NCBI RefSeq assembly: GCF_001723175.1
Contig: NC_064655.1
Location: 1,984,001 to 2,048,000, forward strand
DNA from: Penicillium oxalicum
Lineage: Eukaryota; Ascomycota; Eurotiomycetes; Eurotiales; Aspergillaceae
Direction of reading: 5' to 3'
DNA: 64,000 nucleotides
In this document: in pieces, positions 1-13,576 of the stretch
Numbering within the stretch: position 1 is the stretch's first letter
Layout of the letters: each line of letters begins with the position of its first letter
Program-made: the position numbers and the translations under genes
The notes under the pieces: model-generated
Seen by the model: only the letters and a program-made list of their open reading frames with translations
Databases searched by the model: none
What the model was told of the DNA's origin: nothing

Positions 1-3000
1 GACACCCTCCATTGCTCAATGACTACCTCCTCCACACACCCTCCCTTCTCATTCTCCCGTGCGCTCCCATCGCCTCTCTTGACCATCGCCTTGGTATCCA
101 CGGGAGGGGTGGAGGGAGGAGGGGGAGAAGGAGGCTACTAGACGCTTGGTTCACCCATCGTCCGCCCAGAGACGCGTCTAATGTGCGGGTAGACTAGTTC
201 AAGATGAGCACCAGAGGCTAAACCTAACGGGAACTGATCGAAAAACGGTGGACTCAATGACTGGATGGTTCAAACCAGTCCCCAAGACCGAGTCCCAAGT
301 AGTGACATGTCTTGGAACGGAGACTAAGGTGCCTGGGACTATGCTTAATCTCATCCATAGGCCCAAGCTTGTCCGCCCCGGTCCATCTCGTCCCTCTCTT
401 GCTCTCTTCCTCTCTCCGGCTCTCTCGTTGGCTCTTTGTAGTCTAGTCGTTGATACTGACAGAGCTGCTTGGACCATCTTGCCCACTTTTCATCCTCTCT
501 AATCTATTCATCGGTATTGCGTGCTGTCTGGATTGTCTAGGTATAGTTATTGCGCCGAGACGGAAAATCTCCGAAAGTCAGGATATGCATGGCCCTGCAT
601 CTCCGTGCACCTGACTGGATCAGCGTATCGATTGACTTGACCTATTTGATCACATCCAATGAATGACTATTGCTTTTTTACCACACTTGCCCCGGCATAT
701 GTTAGCGACCAAAAGTAAAGCTCCATGATTTTTTATGCATCGACATGAGAAGCATCACCACCCAAGAGAAGAAGAAAAAAAAAAAGTCCCTCCCTGGGGC
801 TCTGGGCTATCAAAAACCGATTTTGATTCAGATCGATACGCATCGGTTATTTTTTTTCTTCGCTCTCTTTCTCTCGATTCGTGCTTTTCTTCTTGCCGTC
901 ATGGGGGCCAGGGTCAACTACGGTACACATCATTGCAGCCATCACAGATCAGGGCTTCCGCCGGACGACGAAAGAAGAGGCCAGCGGGGAACACGGGAGG
1001 GGGAGCCAAGGAGGGGCGTCCAATCCGTCCCCCTTATCCAGGGTCACTGGCAACGTCTTTCTCGGAGAGGTGGGTGGGAAAGGGAAATGGTCCGATGGTG
1101 GGAATCGGCGGGGATAGATAGCGGATTTTCATTCGCATCACATTGTGGGAGATACCAATCTCTTGGTGGGAGCTGTAATGTGTGCAAATCCCGATCGATC
1201 AGAGAGATGTGTGCCAATGAGATTGAGCGAGGGGGTGAAATCTGGGCCCTCGAGTTTCCAGGAGCCATGAGCAGGAAGGATATCCACACTGTGTAGTTTA
1301 TCCAGTGTGCGTGATGGTACCACTGCAGGGTATTTCTGGTGGTTTAATCAAGGCCCCAGCCCTGAGAAGGAAGATCATGATCATGTACAGCAACATAATG
1401 GTTTGGATGAAGTACTGGACATGGACCGGACGGTGGCCGTCCTGCCCCAAGTATGATTCAGTACTAGACGCATTCCATTCCCCTCAGATGATGCTTGATT
1501 CATGCAGAGGTTGGAATCATCTATGAATCGCCTCATTCACTCTTGCACCCCTCCCTTCCTCTCCCAGAGTCAATCATCGATCATGGTGTCCATATGTCCA
1601 CGGTTTTAGAAGCTTGTATAGGGGAGCACATATTCATCTGGAATATGCCAACGATGGCCATCCTTTTTGGGACCATCAGCTGTGCGGGCGGCTCGACTTT
1701 TGCGCCCGGGATACGCTCCGTCGCGCATCAGAGATGATGCCGTCCCTGTGGCGGAGGATCCAAATAGGTGGACAATCCTCAGGCATTAATCCCAGAGACC
1801 AGGAAACGCCTTGCGATGCGCTGTCGCAACCCAATATGGACAGAACCCTACCGCGTCGATCTCTCTCGATACTCAGCTTGTCACCTCAAATGGGTGCAAA
1901 GACGCGATCTCGTCTGTGAGTCGGCAACGCCTATACCGGTGCGACAGGATATTAAATCACGGGGAAAGTTGATCATCCTGGGAAGCAATCTGTGCCCAGA
2001 GATCAGAGAGAGCATGGCCATTGAACCGCGATTCTTCATCATATCTTCATCCGAATGAGAGGGAATTTATCGGAAATACCTATTTTCAATCGCAGTCAAT
2101 AATAATCTACCACAATCAAATAAATCGTAAAATTTTAAGGGGGAAGAGGAGAGACAAGCAGTCCGGAGCGAAAAAAAAAAGAAAAGAAAAAAAAAAGTCA
2201 AAATTACCTGCTCCACCAGATTCCCCACCATATCCTCGGATCTCACGAGCAACGAGAGACGCTGGTCCTGCCGAAGAGTTGACCTGCGGTGACTCTCCGT
2301 CTCGTACAAAGGCCCTGCGGCATCCGTGACGCTCTTAGAGTTCTCAAGTAACTACAATCCCATCTCTTTGTGCATGGTTCTCGTGGATTCTGTTTCATTG
2401 TGAAATACCCAGATCGGTTTGCATCGCACGGTTGTCCACCCTGACTGCAGGCTGCTCCTCTACACACACGCTTCCTTGCCCGACTCGGTTGACCGAGACG
2501 CTTCAAGCGATATCCATCTCTTGCATTGCAGTCCCGCTTTAGTCTACCCTGGACCAGGGACAAGAGTCCGATCCTTATCGCGACCTGGAATTGCCCCCGT
2601 TCACTCACGGCCATCGTGATATACCACCACTTCCATCCACGCCTCTTGCCCTGGATCGTGGGAGGAAGAGATTAAGTTTGCTTCCATCCCCCTGACCGCT
2701 CCAATCCCATCTCTCTTCGTGACCTGGTGCCGGGCCCCGAGTTTAGATCCTGCAAGCCGTTTGTTTCGACCTACTGGGAAATTGGAACGAACTACTACTA
2801 AACCCTCGTCCTCCATCCCGCCCTCCACGCGCTTGGATATCGCGTCAATCGCCCCGACGCAAGCCAGATCTCCACCGCGACGCCAGTCTGGACGACCGTA
2901 GGTGACGGCGACCTTTCAGCATAGAGTGCTTTCATCAGCCAGGTCAGTCTCCTTAGCAAAGATTCCTCCCAGTCCCCTCTGTGTTGGTTCTTCATCCCAT

Positions 3001-3839
3001 CGCCATCTGCCGAGTACCGTCGGAGGATACACTCTTCTGGCGAGGTACAGCGGAAGCCAGGCAAGCCACGATTGCGAACGTGGCGAGTCTGGCTCTTTCG
3101 TTGGTCCCTTGCGTGCAACGTGCCCGACTTGTCACTTGTTGTTCCTCGTTGCGCATGTGCTCTTTTGGGCTTAGGGGGGAGAGAGACCGAAGCGGAGAAT
3201 GGAAAAAGGAGGAAATCCCAAAATGCCAAAATCCTAAAATGAACCCAAAGAGGAATTCACTTTTTAGGGGGCAAGGCCAAAAAAAAATAAAGGGAAAAAA
3301 AAGGGAAAAAAAGGCAGTTTGACCGGATCGCTGGTTGGCTGTCTCGTGGTTCTCGACTGGAGAGTCGATTTCCCTCTTTTGACTCTTTTTGTCTAGCCGA
3401 CCCCCTCTTCTTCCCACACCCCCACCGCGTGCTCTATACACCCCCCCCCCCATTCACTCTCCTTATTATTTCCCGTGCTGACTCTTCCGTCCAACGCGTC
3501 TGCAGCCTCGAAAGCAAAACAACATCGAATCGTGAAAAAAGGATAAAAAAAATCAGAAAGAGAGAAGAAAAATTGGAAAAACAACCCCCAGAAAAGAAAC
3601 ACACAGCGCAAGAAAGAGAGTGTATGTGTGTGTGAAGGAGTGAAGAGAAGTGACAAGAAGAGATCATCGATTTTTATTTCTTCTTTCAAACTCCCCTCTT
3701 GCAACCGCCAATTCTTTTTTTCTTTTTTTTCTTTTTTCTCCCTTTTCTCCTCCCCCTCCTCCTCCTTCTCGCTCCCAATTAGGATCGGAACGCATCAGGA
3801 AAACCTTTTTCTGCGCCGCGCCGCATCCCCGACTTTTAT
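1..3839. other. non-coding region upstream of con7
   Basis: No convincing gene is seen. Open frames are short, overlap on both strands and show no recognisable domains. From about 3180 the plus strand becomes purine- then pyrimidine-rich (A-runs 3279-3313; T/C-rich 3680-3780), typical of a fungal promoter and long 5' leader. The leader probably belongs to the con7-like gene starting near 3840 and contains several upstream ATGs. Confidence 0.6.
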
Positions 3840-4890
3840 ATGGACCGACCCACCGCCGAGTACGCACAGTCAGGTTCGCACGACCCCCATTCAGTCATTC
3901 CCGTCTTTCCAGTCATTCAGTGCAGTTTTTGTCTCTTGAAGTCTCTCCCAGGTCTAATCATCGTGAACTGGATTATATAGACCCGACTTCCGTCACTACT
4001 GCCGCGGCTCCTCATTACCCTCACCCGCCGCAATCTGAAGGACGCCCAAACCCGCAGTACTCCCACACGCCGCAGCCCGAGGCCCGGCCCGCGAACATTT
4101 CCTCGTCCAACACCCCCCAACCCGAGTACGGACTGAACCCACCGCCTGCTCGTTCGCCCGCATACCACCAGGATTACCTCCCGCGCCCGCCATCTTTTGC
4201 TCCCAACTCTCAACCCGGTGGTGCGCCCGGTATGGCTCAAGCAACAAGTCCGTTCCAGCCCACTCCCTCTGCCATCACCACCTCTTCTGCTTCTCCTGTA
4301 CCCATGACTTCTTCTCATTCTGTTGCTCCCGGCTCGCTTCCGGCGTCCGACTCGATCGCGACGCCGCGCAGTCCTGACCCGGAACCCGAAGCTACTCTTG
4401 CCTCGTTGCCCGCCTCCCACAACTTCACCTCTGACGCGCCTATCCCTCTAGATCCCTCGCTGCCGGCCAACAGCCCGACTTATCCCCCTCCTTACTCCCC
4501 CTATCAGCCACAGGGACACGAGATGGCGCAGTATCAGGGGCACCCTCCTCCTCCGCATCAGATGTACGCGCGCCCGGACTGGGGACACGGCTATGGACAG
4601 CAGCATCACGGTCTGCCGGGGCCCTATGCCTCCCCCGCGGCCACCACGGTTAGTTCTCCTTCCTCTGTGGCGACCGGAGGGTCGCGCACCGGTCAGGTAT
4701 GTTTTTGGTGATCTTCTCCCGGGGAGAAGAGAATTTTTTTGTCTTGCTCTTTTGGGGCGGAGGGAGGACCTCTCTGTTTTTTCAGACGACGTTCTCCGCC
4801 TCTTTGAATGTTCCGTTTTCTTGCGATGTTGAGACGCGTGCCAGGATTCAACCTTTGGGATCGCTTCTGGTCATCACTCTGCTCTCTCTG

Positions 4891-4959
<69 letters not shown>

Positions 4960-5988
4960 CCCCCGGGAATCGTCAAAAACTTGCGCTGGTTCATTGGACT
5001 CTTTGCTTTCATCGGAATCGGTCATGCTAATTTTTCTCCCTCGTGTGCCCCTTATGACAGGTCTACTCCTTCGTCCCCATCCCGGGAGCTCAGCAACACA
5101 AGCGGCCCCGTCGTCGATACGAGGAGATTGAGCGGATGTACAAGTGTGGATGGAACGGTTGTGAGAAGGCATATGGTACCTTGAACCATCTGAATGCTCA
5201 TGTGACGATGCAGTCTCACGGTGCCAAGAGAACCCCTGAAGGTGAGTTCTGCGCTCCTGCCCGATTGTTCTTTTGCCCTTTCCCCTTTCCCCTCGTCCCC
5301 ATACTCGCGGCGGTCCTCTCGTGATGAGCTTTTCTGGGACGATCTTCAAACGTTCTGTCGCAAATTGCTCTATCGGGTTAGCGCCGGCAGCTACTCGCGC
5401 TAGTGAGTTACACTAGATTTCGCGGGGCCGCAGTAGTGTGGCCGATGGCGTGGAGGTTAAGTTTGGCAAAGCTTGCCGTGCCCATCCCTTCCGCCGCACT
5501 AGCCGGATGCGCCGCACCTGCACCAACCCTCATCATCGTCGCCTCTCCCCCAGGCCATCCTTCTCCACCTGCATGATGTCCTCTGTCTTGATACTCCTTG
5601 TCCATTGTGTACTGACTTGAGCTGTCTCCCCGCTACAGAGTTCAAGGAGATCCGCAAGGAATGGAAGGCCCGTAAGAAGGAGGAAGAGTCCCAACGCAAG
5701 GCCGCGGAAGAACGGGAACGAGCTGCTGCCCAAGCAGCCCAGGCCGGCCAGGTGGACGCTCCTGGCTCCTCTGACCCATCACAGGGTGGCCCTCCCTCCG
5801 CGTACGGCAACGGTGTCCGTCCTCAACTGCCTCCCATCGGCTACCAGCCCGCCGACGGTCAAGTCCAAAGCCAGTATGGGGGCCCCAGCAACGGAATGGT
5901 TTACCAGAGTAACGGACAGATGGGATACCCTCCCAACTATCCTCACTCTCCATACCAGAGCGGCCCTGTATACCAGCAACGTGAGTAA
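3840..5988 (+). CDS. con7: Con7-like C2H2 zinc-finger transcription factor
   Basis: A nuclear regulator related to Con7 of Magnaporthe, which controls conidium morphology and cell-wall genes; here the function is inferred from similarity. Exons seen: from about 3952 to 4696, 5061-5241 and 5639-5988, with introns 4697-5060 (GTATGT/ACAG) and 5242-5638 (GTGAGT/ACAG). The long Pro/Ser/Gln-rich first part is followed by the conserved segment YSFVPIPGAQQHKRPRRRYE and one C2H2 finger (CGWNGC, then HLNAHVTMQSH), then a charged coiled-coil-like stretch (FKEIRKEWKARKKEEE) and a Pro/Gly/Gln-rich tail. The start is not settled: ATG 3840 opens a plausible frame (MDRPTAEYAQSG) but needs a further small intron between about 3873 and 3952 to reach the main frame. 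The end may be the stop at 5986-5988, although that stop overlaps a GTGAGT donor-like motif, so another exon cannot be excluded. Confidence 0.82.
4899..4956 (+). repeat. (CT)29 microsatellite in con7 intron
   Basis: A perfect CT dinucleotide run of about 58 nt lies inside the 364-nt con7 intron 4697-5060, about 100 nt before the acceptor. It is a long polypyrimidine tract that could bind pyrimidine-tract proteins and is expected to vary in length between strains. Confidence 0.95.
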
Positions 5989-8900
5989 AATAAAAGCACA
6001 CACACACATACCAAACGAAACAAAAGAGCACGTCAGCGATGACCATTGTCGCTTCCGCCGCCATTCGACCGGATCTTTTCTCCCTCGATTATACATCGTT
6101 CGATGGGAGTTGATCCTCCCATCGGTCACATCATGATACCATTATCCATCCACTCAATGACTTTTTTTACCCCGAAACCCGATTGGCTGATCCCTCTTCG
6201 CTACGGCCCTTTTAGAAACGTTCTCGCATTAAGTCTCCTATTTCCCTCTTGAGAGACGTGAACTTTTCAGCCATGCCTTGATGTCTATTCCTCCCATCGA
6301 TGCGGGACTAAGTTCCTGCATCTCGCTTGCTCTGGCTATTGTGTGGCTTTCTCGATTTTCTTTTTTTTTTGATCAGTCCCGGACTTCTTCGAACTGTACT
6401 TTGCAATCGCTGCCCTGCTCTGTATTCTGAACCACGATATCCCATTGTCTGACCTGCGTCACCTGCGTCACCTTGTCACCGGATTCGCCTCCATCCCCTC
6501 CCGGTTTTGCCCTTGCTCTGGATATCACTCATCCTGTGATCTGCTGTCCATTGCCCTCGACATCTTTGATACCATCTTCTTGCAGGCCTTCTAATCTTTT
6601 TGTCACCCTGGTCGATGAATGAGTCTCATTTGTTTTGTTCTCCCGTCTTTGCTCTTCTTTGATTCGATATTCAAACTCCACCCCGCCCAACATTGCTGGT
6701 CTGTATACTCGTGACGATCCTGTTCCCTCATGTATTAGATTTATGAGCGATGGCCTCCTTTTTTTCTCTCTCTCTCTCTCTTTCCAAGAGGAAGGGAATT
6801 TCTAGAGCAGAAATTCCACTTTTCCTTCACTGGTGATATTTGATTGAATCAATCTCTGTCCCTCCTTGGTCGTGGTGTTTGATCGTTTGTAGTAACATGA
6901 ATAGACCAACCGGGGGTTACCCACAGTCCAGGCGCCGAGTCCCACATCAATACCAGTTCTGTTATGTAGACCTCGAGGGTCGGAAGAGACGAATGCATGC
7001 ACAATCTAGGACTCTACCACTGGTCTTGTACAGGCTTTGCTATCAAATACGCCCTGCTCTTCGCTTAAGATGGCCCGGCACCGCGTTGGCAAGTGGGCAG
7101 GGGTGCTGGGGACCGGGAGAGGTTGATAAGCATGGCTCGATGTGGGGTATCGAATGGACCCGGCGCTTTGTATTCACTTTTATTCCCCTTCTCATCCATT
7201 CACCCTTTTTCTCTTTCCCTCCCCTTCCTTGAACGAGTAACCTTGGCAGTCACAAAGTACATTTTGTATTTCCGATAGTGAAGACCAGTAGCGCAGGTAT
7301 ATAAACATGCTACTACTGTATCTGGAAGATTCACCGCGTGTTCCGACGCAACAAATCAACCATGTACCCAAATACCTCGATCGCCTTGGAAAATACCGAC
7401 TAGCAGTCCAACAGTCAGAGTTTAAAACCGAGATGGTGCGGAAGATACAAGATACATACGAGGTCTGACGGGAGAACTCTGGATTCGGCAAGGTATTCCA
7501 TTTCCATTGGGGGAGAGACTGCCGTGTACTGGTACTGTTCCATAAGTACTGAGCATAAACAGTAGCCATGTACCGTATTGGACATGCTGCATTGTATGTA
7601 TGAGCATGTGATACCAGCAGAAAATTTACGAAATTCTAAACATGTCTGGTCTTTTTGTTTTTCTCAGGTTCCCAGTTTTCCCGGTTAACTGGGCCTGTGG
7701 CTTGGGTCTAGCGCTCGAGGGGGGAGAACAGGGGAAGGGGAGATTTTGAATCAACTCATATCTGAATGTGAAATGTTTGGCTTGGTAAAAGAGGGTACGG
7801 ACGGGAAAGGTTGTCTTATGCTGAGAAAGCGCAGTTATGACTTATGTAGGTCTGAGGTTTGGGTGATTCAATAAAAGGTCCGATTCTCTTTTCAATGGAA
7901 ATGATAAGTATACGAAAGGAGGTAGGTCGATGTGTAGGTGTGGGTAGTACTTGAACAGCTTACGATTAAACTCGGCTGCCAGGGCCCGGCAGGAGGTCTG
8001 GAATCATGTGGGGAGGGTTCGGGCTCGATTCAAGGATGCGATGTACGGACTTGAGCTTGTGTAGATGCATGTAGTTGCGAATCTTAACAATTGAGGACAG
8101 TCGGCTCACGGCCATGCTTCATCGCATATGAAAATTTGTTTTGATTTGGGGTTGTTTTAGATTGAAGCGGAGCTCAAGTTTGGCGATGCAGTGTCTGCAA
8201 GAGTCGTGTGAAATGGCAATGAGAATCAAAATGTGAATGTATGGAACTTGCTTGGCTGGTCATATCATTGGTGTGGCTTGGTCTTTCGATTTAAGTGGGT
8301 AAAGATCTTGAGATTGGAGATATGTCTCGATTCAAGGCTTTGAGTAGTACTATGTATTAGCAGGGTCCTAGATACGCAGCGATTACTACTTATTCTTGGG
8401 TGTCAGGGGAAGTACTGTAGTTTGTCTCTAGTATATATGAAGTGATTTCTGCGCTCTCTGCTACATCCAGCGTCTTGTGATATCCCACGTGTAACTCGAG
8501 TAAATGACAATGGCAGTATCTTACCGCCAATGGACGATAGATCATCAAGTGAAATAAAAGCGGTATGTATGAGATGTTCGAAGTGCAATCGTCTGCTATT
8601 GTATAGGACTGACGTACATGTCAAATCGTTGGCACTAGAGACTGGAAAAGGGGGAAACCCGCACGAGCTCTGCAGAATTCATATGGCTACCCCCATCGTA
8701 TGCGATTCCCAGGCCAGGTAATTTAGGTATTGTAGCCCCCACTGTATGCGTCGCGCGCTGCGCAGGATGCAAGGCCCTTAGTCCTGAAGCTAAGGCCGAT
8801 TTGATCTGAAACCGGAAGTGACGGCGTACCCAGGCTCACGTCCTCGGGAATTTAGTGTGAAGTGTAATTTGATCTTAGCGCAGGACGGGACATGCGGTAC

Positions 8901-9339
8901 TACATACATGGTGCATATGTACAACACGGACGGTTTGCCACTGCATTCGGGAAGTATGTGGCAGCCTGTCAGGTACCCATGATGGGGAGGCTCCTTAGCT
9001 TCCCGTCACAAGACCGGGGGGCACCTGTCAAGAGTGCGAACTGGAGTGTGTTCTGGCCGGCCCGCAGATCCCACTGGAGCGCCAAGCCTTTCCGGGTGTA
9101 GCGTTTCCGCGCCATGTGGTCTGATGCCTTAGGCATGGAGCTGATTGTCAAGCTGATGCCTGAATGATAAGGGAGTCCCGTCTAGCCCAAAAGAGGCTAG
9201 AAGCACGTCCAATCTCCGAGAAATTATTGCGGACTTCCGCGACTTGCCAAATAGTGTTCTCATTCATTTGTTTGGACCTCTCTTCCTTCCCACCCCCTTT
9301 TTTTTTCTTATTTTCTCTTCTATTTGAGAGGGGCAGGTC
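5989..9339. other. 3.3-kb intergenic region
   Basis: This holds the con7 3' UTR (probably the first few hundred bases), CT-rich stretches near 6366 and 6764-6782, and the promoter and leader of the PPR gene, with a T-rich tract at 9298-9305 just before it. No protein, tRNA or other RNA gene was recognised. Confidence 0.6.
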
Positions 9340-11767
9340 ATGTCTTTTCAAAGTCCAGCATGTATGCTGCGTAGATCTCTGCGCAGCTCATCGGTCCGAC
9401 AACAACTTGCAACCGCCAGTACCAAGTTCCGCCCTGTTCAGCTTTCAGCTCTCCGGCCTTACTCGCAAGCGATCATCGAACCCGAAGAAAGTCTCCCCAA
9501 CTCTCACGAACCTGATGCCCCTTCGGAGACTCCACGGAAGTCTCCCAGGTTCAACAAAAATGGCGCGCACAAGGGTCGAAAATCCGGCCGCGATGGTCCG
9601 ACCGTGGACGTGGAGAAGCGGAAACAGGAAGAGCGCTCGTTAATGGCAATCGCTGCTGGATCAAATCTAGAGAGCGGCGAAATCAACGATGAGATTCGCA
9701 GTGCTAGCTTCACCCGTAAAACAATCAGCATGGAGCTGAAATGGCTGGAGGACCCCCGTGATCTGGCGGACCGTGTCGCTCGTCTTTTGCGCAGTGGCGA
9801 TATTGGTATGGCAGCAGCTCTGGTTCGCCAGGCGCAGAAGGACGGCAAGCGTTGCGATGTCGCTTGGAATCATCTTTTGAGTTATTGTATGCAGCGAGGG
9901 TTCCCACAAGTGGCGTTCAAGTTTTATAATGATGTAAGTTTTTCTGGGGGGGGGGGGGGGTTCCCCTTGGGTGCACTGGGTTCGTCGAGTGGGAAGTCTT
10001 AAATCACTGACAGTTTTTTTCGCTGGCAAATAGATGAAAAAACGTGGTCGAATGCCCAGCTCCGTGACATATACTTTGATGCTCAAGGGTCTTGCCGACG
10101 CCCCCAAATCGCCGGGCAACATCAAAATGGCCGAATCCATTTACAGATCCATCCAGCATTCTGATGTCGACTTGAGCATTATCCACACGAATGCAATGCT
10201 CTCAGTATGCGATCGCCATCATGATATGGATTCATTATGGCGGATTGCTGGAGAACTGCCTGAAGAAGGTCCCCAAGCGCCCGACATGCGCACATATACC
10301 ATTATCCTCGGCGCCCTCCAGTATTCCGCGCGCAACGACCTTGAAAAGATCAACCCGGCAGACACAGACAAAATCGTGGAACGTAAAGATCAAATGGTCA
10401 TGGAAGGAAAGAGAATATGGACAGACGTCCTCTACCGGTGGACCAAAGATCAGCTGCAGATCGACAATCATGTTGTCAACGCAATGGCCAGTCTGCTTTT
10501 GGAGGGCGCACGGGAACGTGACTACTATGATGTTCTGGCGCTCTACAATCAAACAATGGGCATCCCAATTTACGCCAAGAAGCCGGCGGAGTCCAAAAAG
10601 GCCTCCCGGTTTACCATGTTCCGCTTGGCTTTCTTGCGGCGCTCGGCTGCAGAGTCGGAACACACAGAGGATGTTCCGTTTGTGGACGAAAACAACCGTC
10701 CCCTGCGTGAAGAGTCTGAGAAGGAAGATCCTTTAGAAGGAGCGGAAGAGGAAGAGATTGAGGACTTTGACTTGGTCTTCGACCCGGTCGTTCCCAAGAA
10801 CGAAGGCTTAACTTATCTCCAGCCCCGGAGCAAAGAGCTCACTTTTATTGAGGATGTCTGCCACAGGCTTCCTCAAGGCTTTGCAGCGGGCTATTCCTAT
10901 TGGGATCATTTGACTCTCGAGTCAGAGACCCGTTTCGAGCCTGATGCGGTCGCCCTTGCTCAGTATCTGCGTCTTCTTCGCGCCGGTCGAGCCAGTAAGA
11001 GGGCTGTCCAGGTCATGCAGAACCAAGCATTACCCTCAGGTCTCGCAAATGAGAAGCTCTTCCATCTGGCAATGGCTTGCTGTCGCCGGGACCGCAATAA
11101 CGCGTCCGTCCTTCTCCATGCAAATGAGCTTTTGCAGGTCATGCACAAAGCTTTGGTTCTGCCCGACCCAAGAGTGGTCGAATCGTACCTGGAGCTGATT
11201 CAGTCCCTTGCTCAAGCTCCACATGTCCTCTTGAACCTGCGAGGCCTACCCAAGGAGGATCGGCGCAAGATCGGCGACCTCGCGGTTCTGGGCAAGAAGC
11301 TTTTCGCAGATCTCCACGTCGCTGCTATAAACGCTCTGCGAATGCCAGTTTCCCAACTTCATGACGCCCTACAAAGCGGGAAACCTGATCGGCGCTCCCG
11401 TTGGAGTACTCTGAAGAATGGTTCTGGCAATGTGCCCGCGTCTTTGGCTGTCAAGGTCATGGCCCGGGTGCGCACGGTGATTGACGAAATACTCAAAGCG
11501 GAATACTCTTCCGTTGTACCAAAGGAGGATCGGAAGGCGTTGCAAGCGGACTCCAACTTACTGAAGACCTACTCCGATAAGGAGACTATCAGAAAATTCA
11601 GTGAGCTGTCAGTATACCCTACGGTCGAACAGAAGAATGCCTTCCGAGAACGACAGTTGCAGGTTGTTGAACATGTCCCTGCTGAAAAGGACCAACCAAA
11701 GAGTGATCTGGAAGCACCCCAAACTCCCACGGCTGCGGAATCTGCCGAGCAAGCTAAGCTTGGCTGA
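9340..11767 (+). CDS. mitochondrial pentatricopeptide-repeat (PPR) protein
   Basis: A 775-residue protein from two exons, 9340-9933 and 10034-11767, joined in phase 0 across a 100-nt intron (GTAAGT/ATAG). The N-terminus is rich in Arg and Ser and lacks acidic residues for about 40 residues (MSFQSPACMLRRSLRSSSVR...LRPYSQ), a typical mitochondrial presequence. Helical repeat segments such as VAWNHLLSYCMQRGFPQVAF, VTYTLMLKGLADAP and DMRTYTIILGAL have PPR character, implying binding of mitochondrial RNA for processing, stability or translation. An acidic insert near residue 440 (EEEEIEDFDLVFD) and a disordered C-terminal tail follow. Comparable fungal proteins include Ccm1/Rmd9-type factors, but I cannot assign a specific orthologue. 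The intron carries a run of 15 G just after the donor. Confidence 0.85.
9946..9960 (+). repeat. G15 homopolymer in PPR-gene intron
   Basis: Fifteen consecutive G start 12 nt after the 5' splice site of the 100-nt intron 9934-10033. The transcript could form a G-quadruplex next to the donor. Confidence 0.9.
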
Positions 11768-12426
11768 GTTTCCTCTGAAGGCTTTGTTACGTGCTATATG
11801 CCCTTGGATACTACCTAGCACATGATTATTATGTATAACATTCTTTGTATATTAGACATTTCATCTCCACGGCGTCGTGGTTGCTCACTTTTAGACTGGG
11901 GGAGGATGTCAAGGTTCTTGTCTCATATGAGGGCATCTCTCGTGCCTATTATGTTCCGTAATTGCTCCCAGGTGTAAATGAAAGCATGAAGAAAGAGCCG
12001 AGTATTGGGCTATACTTCCTGTTCTTCTACGAACGTAAAAGTATGACATCTTTTTTTCAAAATTTTCACGATCATGTCATCGTTTCGGCCTTTTTTTTGG
12101 CTCTTTGGCTCATCAAGGCCACAAATACCCAAATCGCTGTACACACAATTAGACATTATACTAAGGCTGATAATTCTCTCAATCGAAATGTGTTCCTACC
12201 CTTGGTGGCTGCCTACATACTCCCTTCTCTCCGGGCGGTGACGCCAGCTTGCGCGGCGTAATGCCACTTAGCCTCTCCGGGGTTGGATAGCTAGTTCAAC
12301 CATCAACATTGCGCCCTCTGCTATCCACTGCAGTTTACCCGAGCTCGCGGAATCGGTGATGCGATCATAAAAGACAGGCTCTCATCTTTCCAAAAAGAAG
12401 TCAAAACACTATCAGAAAACGGAATT
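11768..12426 (+). other. intergenic, PPR gene to yip4
   Basis: Contains the PPR 3' UTR and the yip4 promoter/leader. The only longer open frame (11962-12261) has T-rich low-complexity composition and no recognisable domain. No other element is seen. Confidence 0.6.
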
Positions 12427-13576
12427 ATGGCTAGCGTACAGCCTGGTCATTCCCAGGGCGACCTGCTTGACGACGAATCCCTCCTGGACGACGACTTGAT
12501 TGAAGCCGACCATGGTACGATTACTCCCCGCCCGCGCCAAAGGCCATTTCTCGAGGCGACTGTGATGATTCAATTGCTGACTCGCGATCGCTATACTAGA
12601 TATTGAGGCCGACGATCCCCTACACACATCCGACACAGCTCCGTTACGAGGCAACATCGCTCCCGAGTCCAGCTCCCGAGGCAATCGCGCAGATGGCTAC
12701 GGAAACTACCTCACTTCATCGATCCCCGGTGAGGATCGTCGAGCAACTCAAAATACCATTGACGAGAGTGTCTGGGAAACACTCTCCCGCGATCTGATCG
12801 CTGTCTGGGAGAAGATGCGCCAAGTGCTTTGGCCCAAGTATTTGCTAGGCGGCATGTTGCAGCGCAGCGGCGGAGGGATGGGCGATGCTGCTGAGCGGGG
12901 TGAAGCAACAGGGTTCGGCCGTAACCTGCGCGGGCTCGTGGGTCGCTGGCCCGATGCAGATATGGTGTTGCAAGGTGGTTTGAGCGAAGGGTTGCGTGAC
13001 TGGGATCTCTGGTACGTCTGCATGGATCCGCATGATGGCTGTCCCTGGTTTGCATGAAGAGCTCTGTACTGATGATATGACACGATATTCTAGGGGTCCG
13101 CTTGTCTTTTGTCTTGTGCTGAGTTTGTTCCTGTCCATTGCCAAGGGTGACCAAGCGTCAAATGTCTTTTCGGGTGTTTTCTGCATCGTCTGGGTCGGAG
13201 AAGCCGCCGTCACGTTGCAGATCAAGCTTTTGGGAGGAAAGATGTAAGTCTTGCAAGATGCAAACCCCTCAACCCAGCTCCTAGGAATCATTCCGTGTGT
13301 CTCATGCTGACAGTCTGCTCTTGAAGATCTTTCTTCCAGTCAATTTCTATCATCGGTTATACGCTATTTCCCCTGGTCATCGCTGCGCTTCTGAGCGCTG
13401 TTGGTCTTCCAACCATTGCCAGAATACCTGTCTATCTCGTCTTGGTGGCATGGTCTCTGGCGGCTGGTGTGAGTATCCTGGGTGGCTCCGGGGTGCTGCG
13501 CAACCGTGTGGGCATCGCGGTCTATCCACTCTTCGTGTTCTACATTGCGATTGGGTGCCTATGTTTCATTAGTTAG
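12427..13576 (+). CDS. yip4: YIPF6/Yip4-type Golgi membrane protein
   Basis: A 299-residue Yip1-domain protein. Four exons: 12427-12514, 12600-13011, 13094-13243 and 13327-13576, with donors GTACGA, GTACGT and GTAAGT and all phases consistent. The acidic N-terminus (DLLDDESLLDDD) precedes the family motif IDESVWETLSRDLIAVWEKM and a cytosolic segment ending DWDLWGP. Five hydrophobic spans follow: PLVFCLVLSLFLSI, VFSGVFCIVWVGEAAVTL, IGYTLFPLVIAALLSAVG, IPVYLVLVAWSLAAGVSI and IAVYPLFVFYIAIGCLCF, the standard topology of the family. Proteins of this type sit in early Golgi membranes and bind Rab/Ypt GTPases during ER-Golgi transport; that role is inferred from the family. Confidence 0.92.

Noticed and set aside
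735..1296. Overlapping plus-strand frames of 128 and 183 codons
   Set aside because: They overlap in different frames and depend on A- and T-rich low-complexity stretches.
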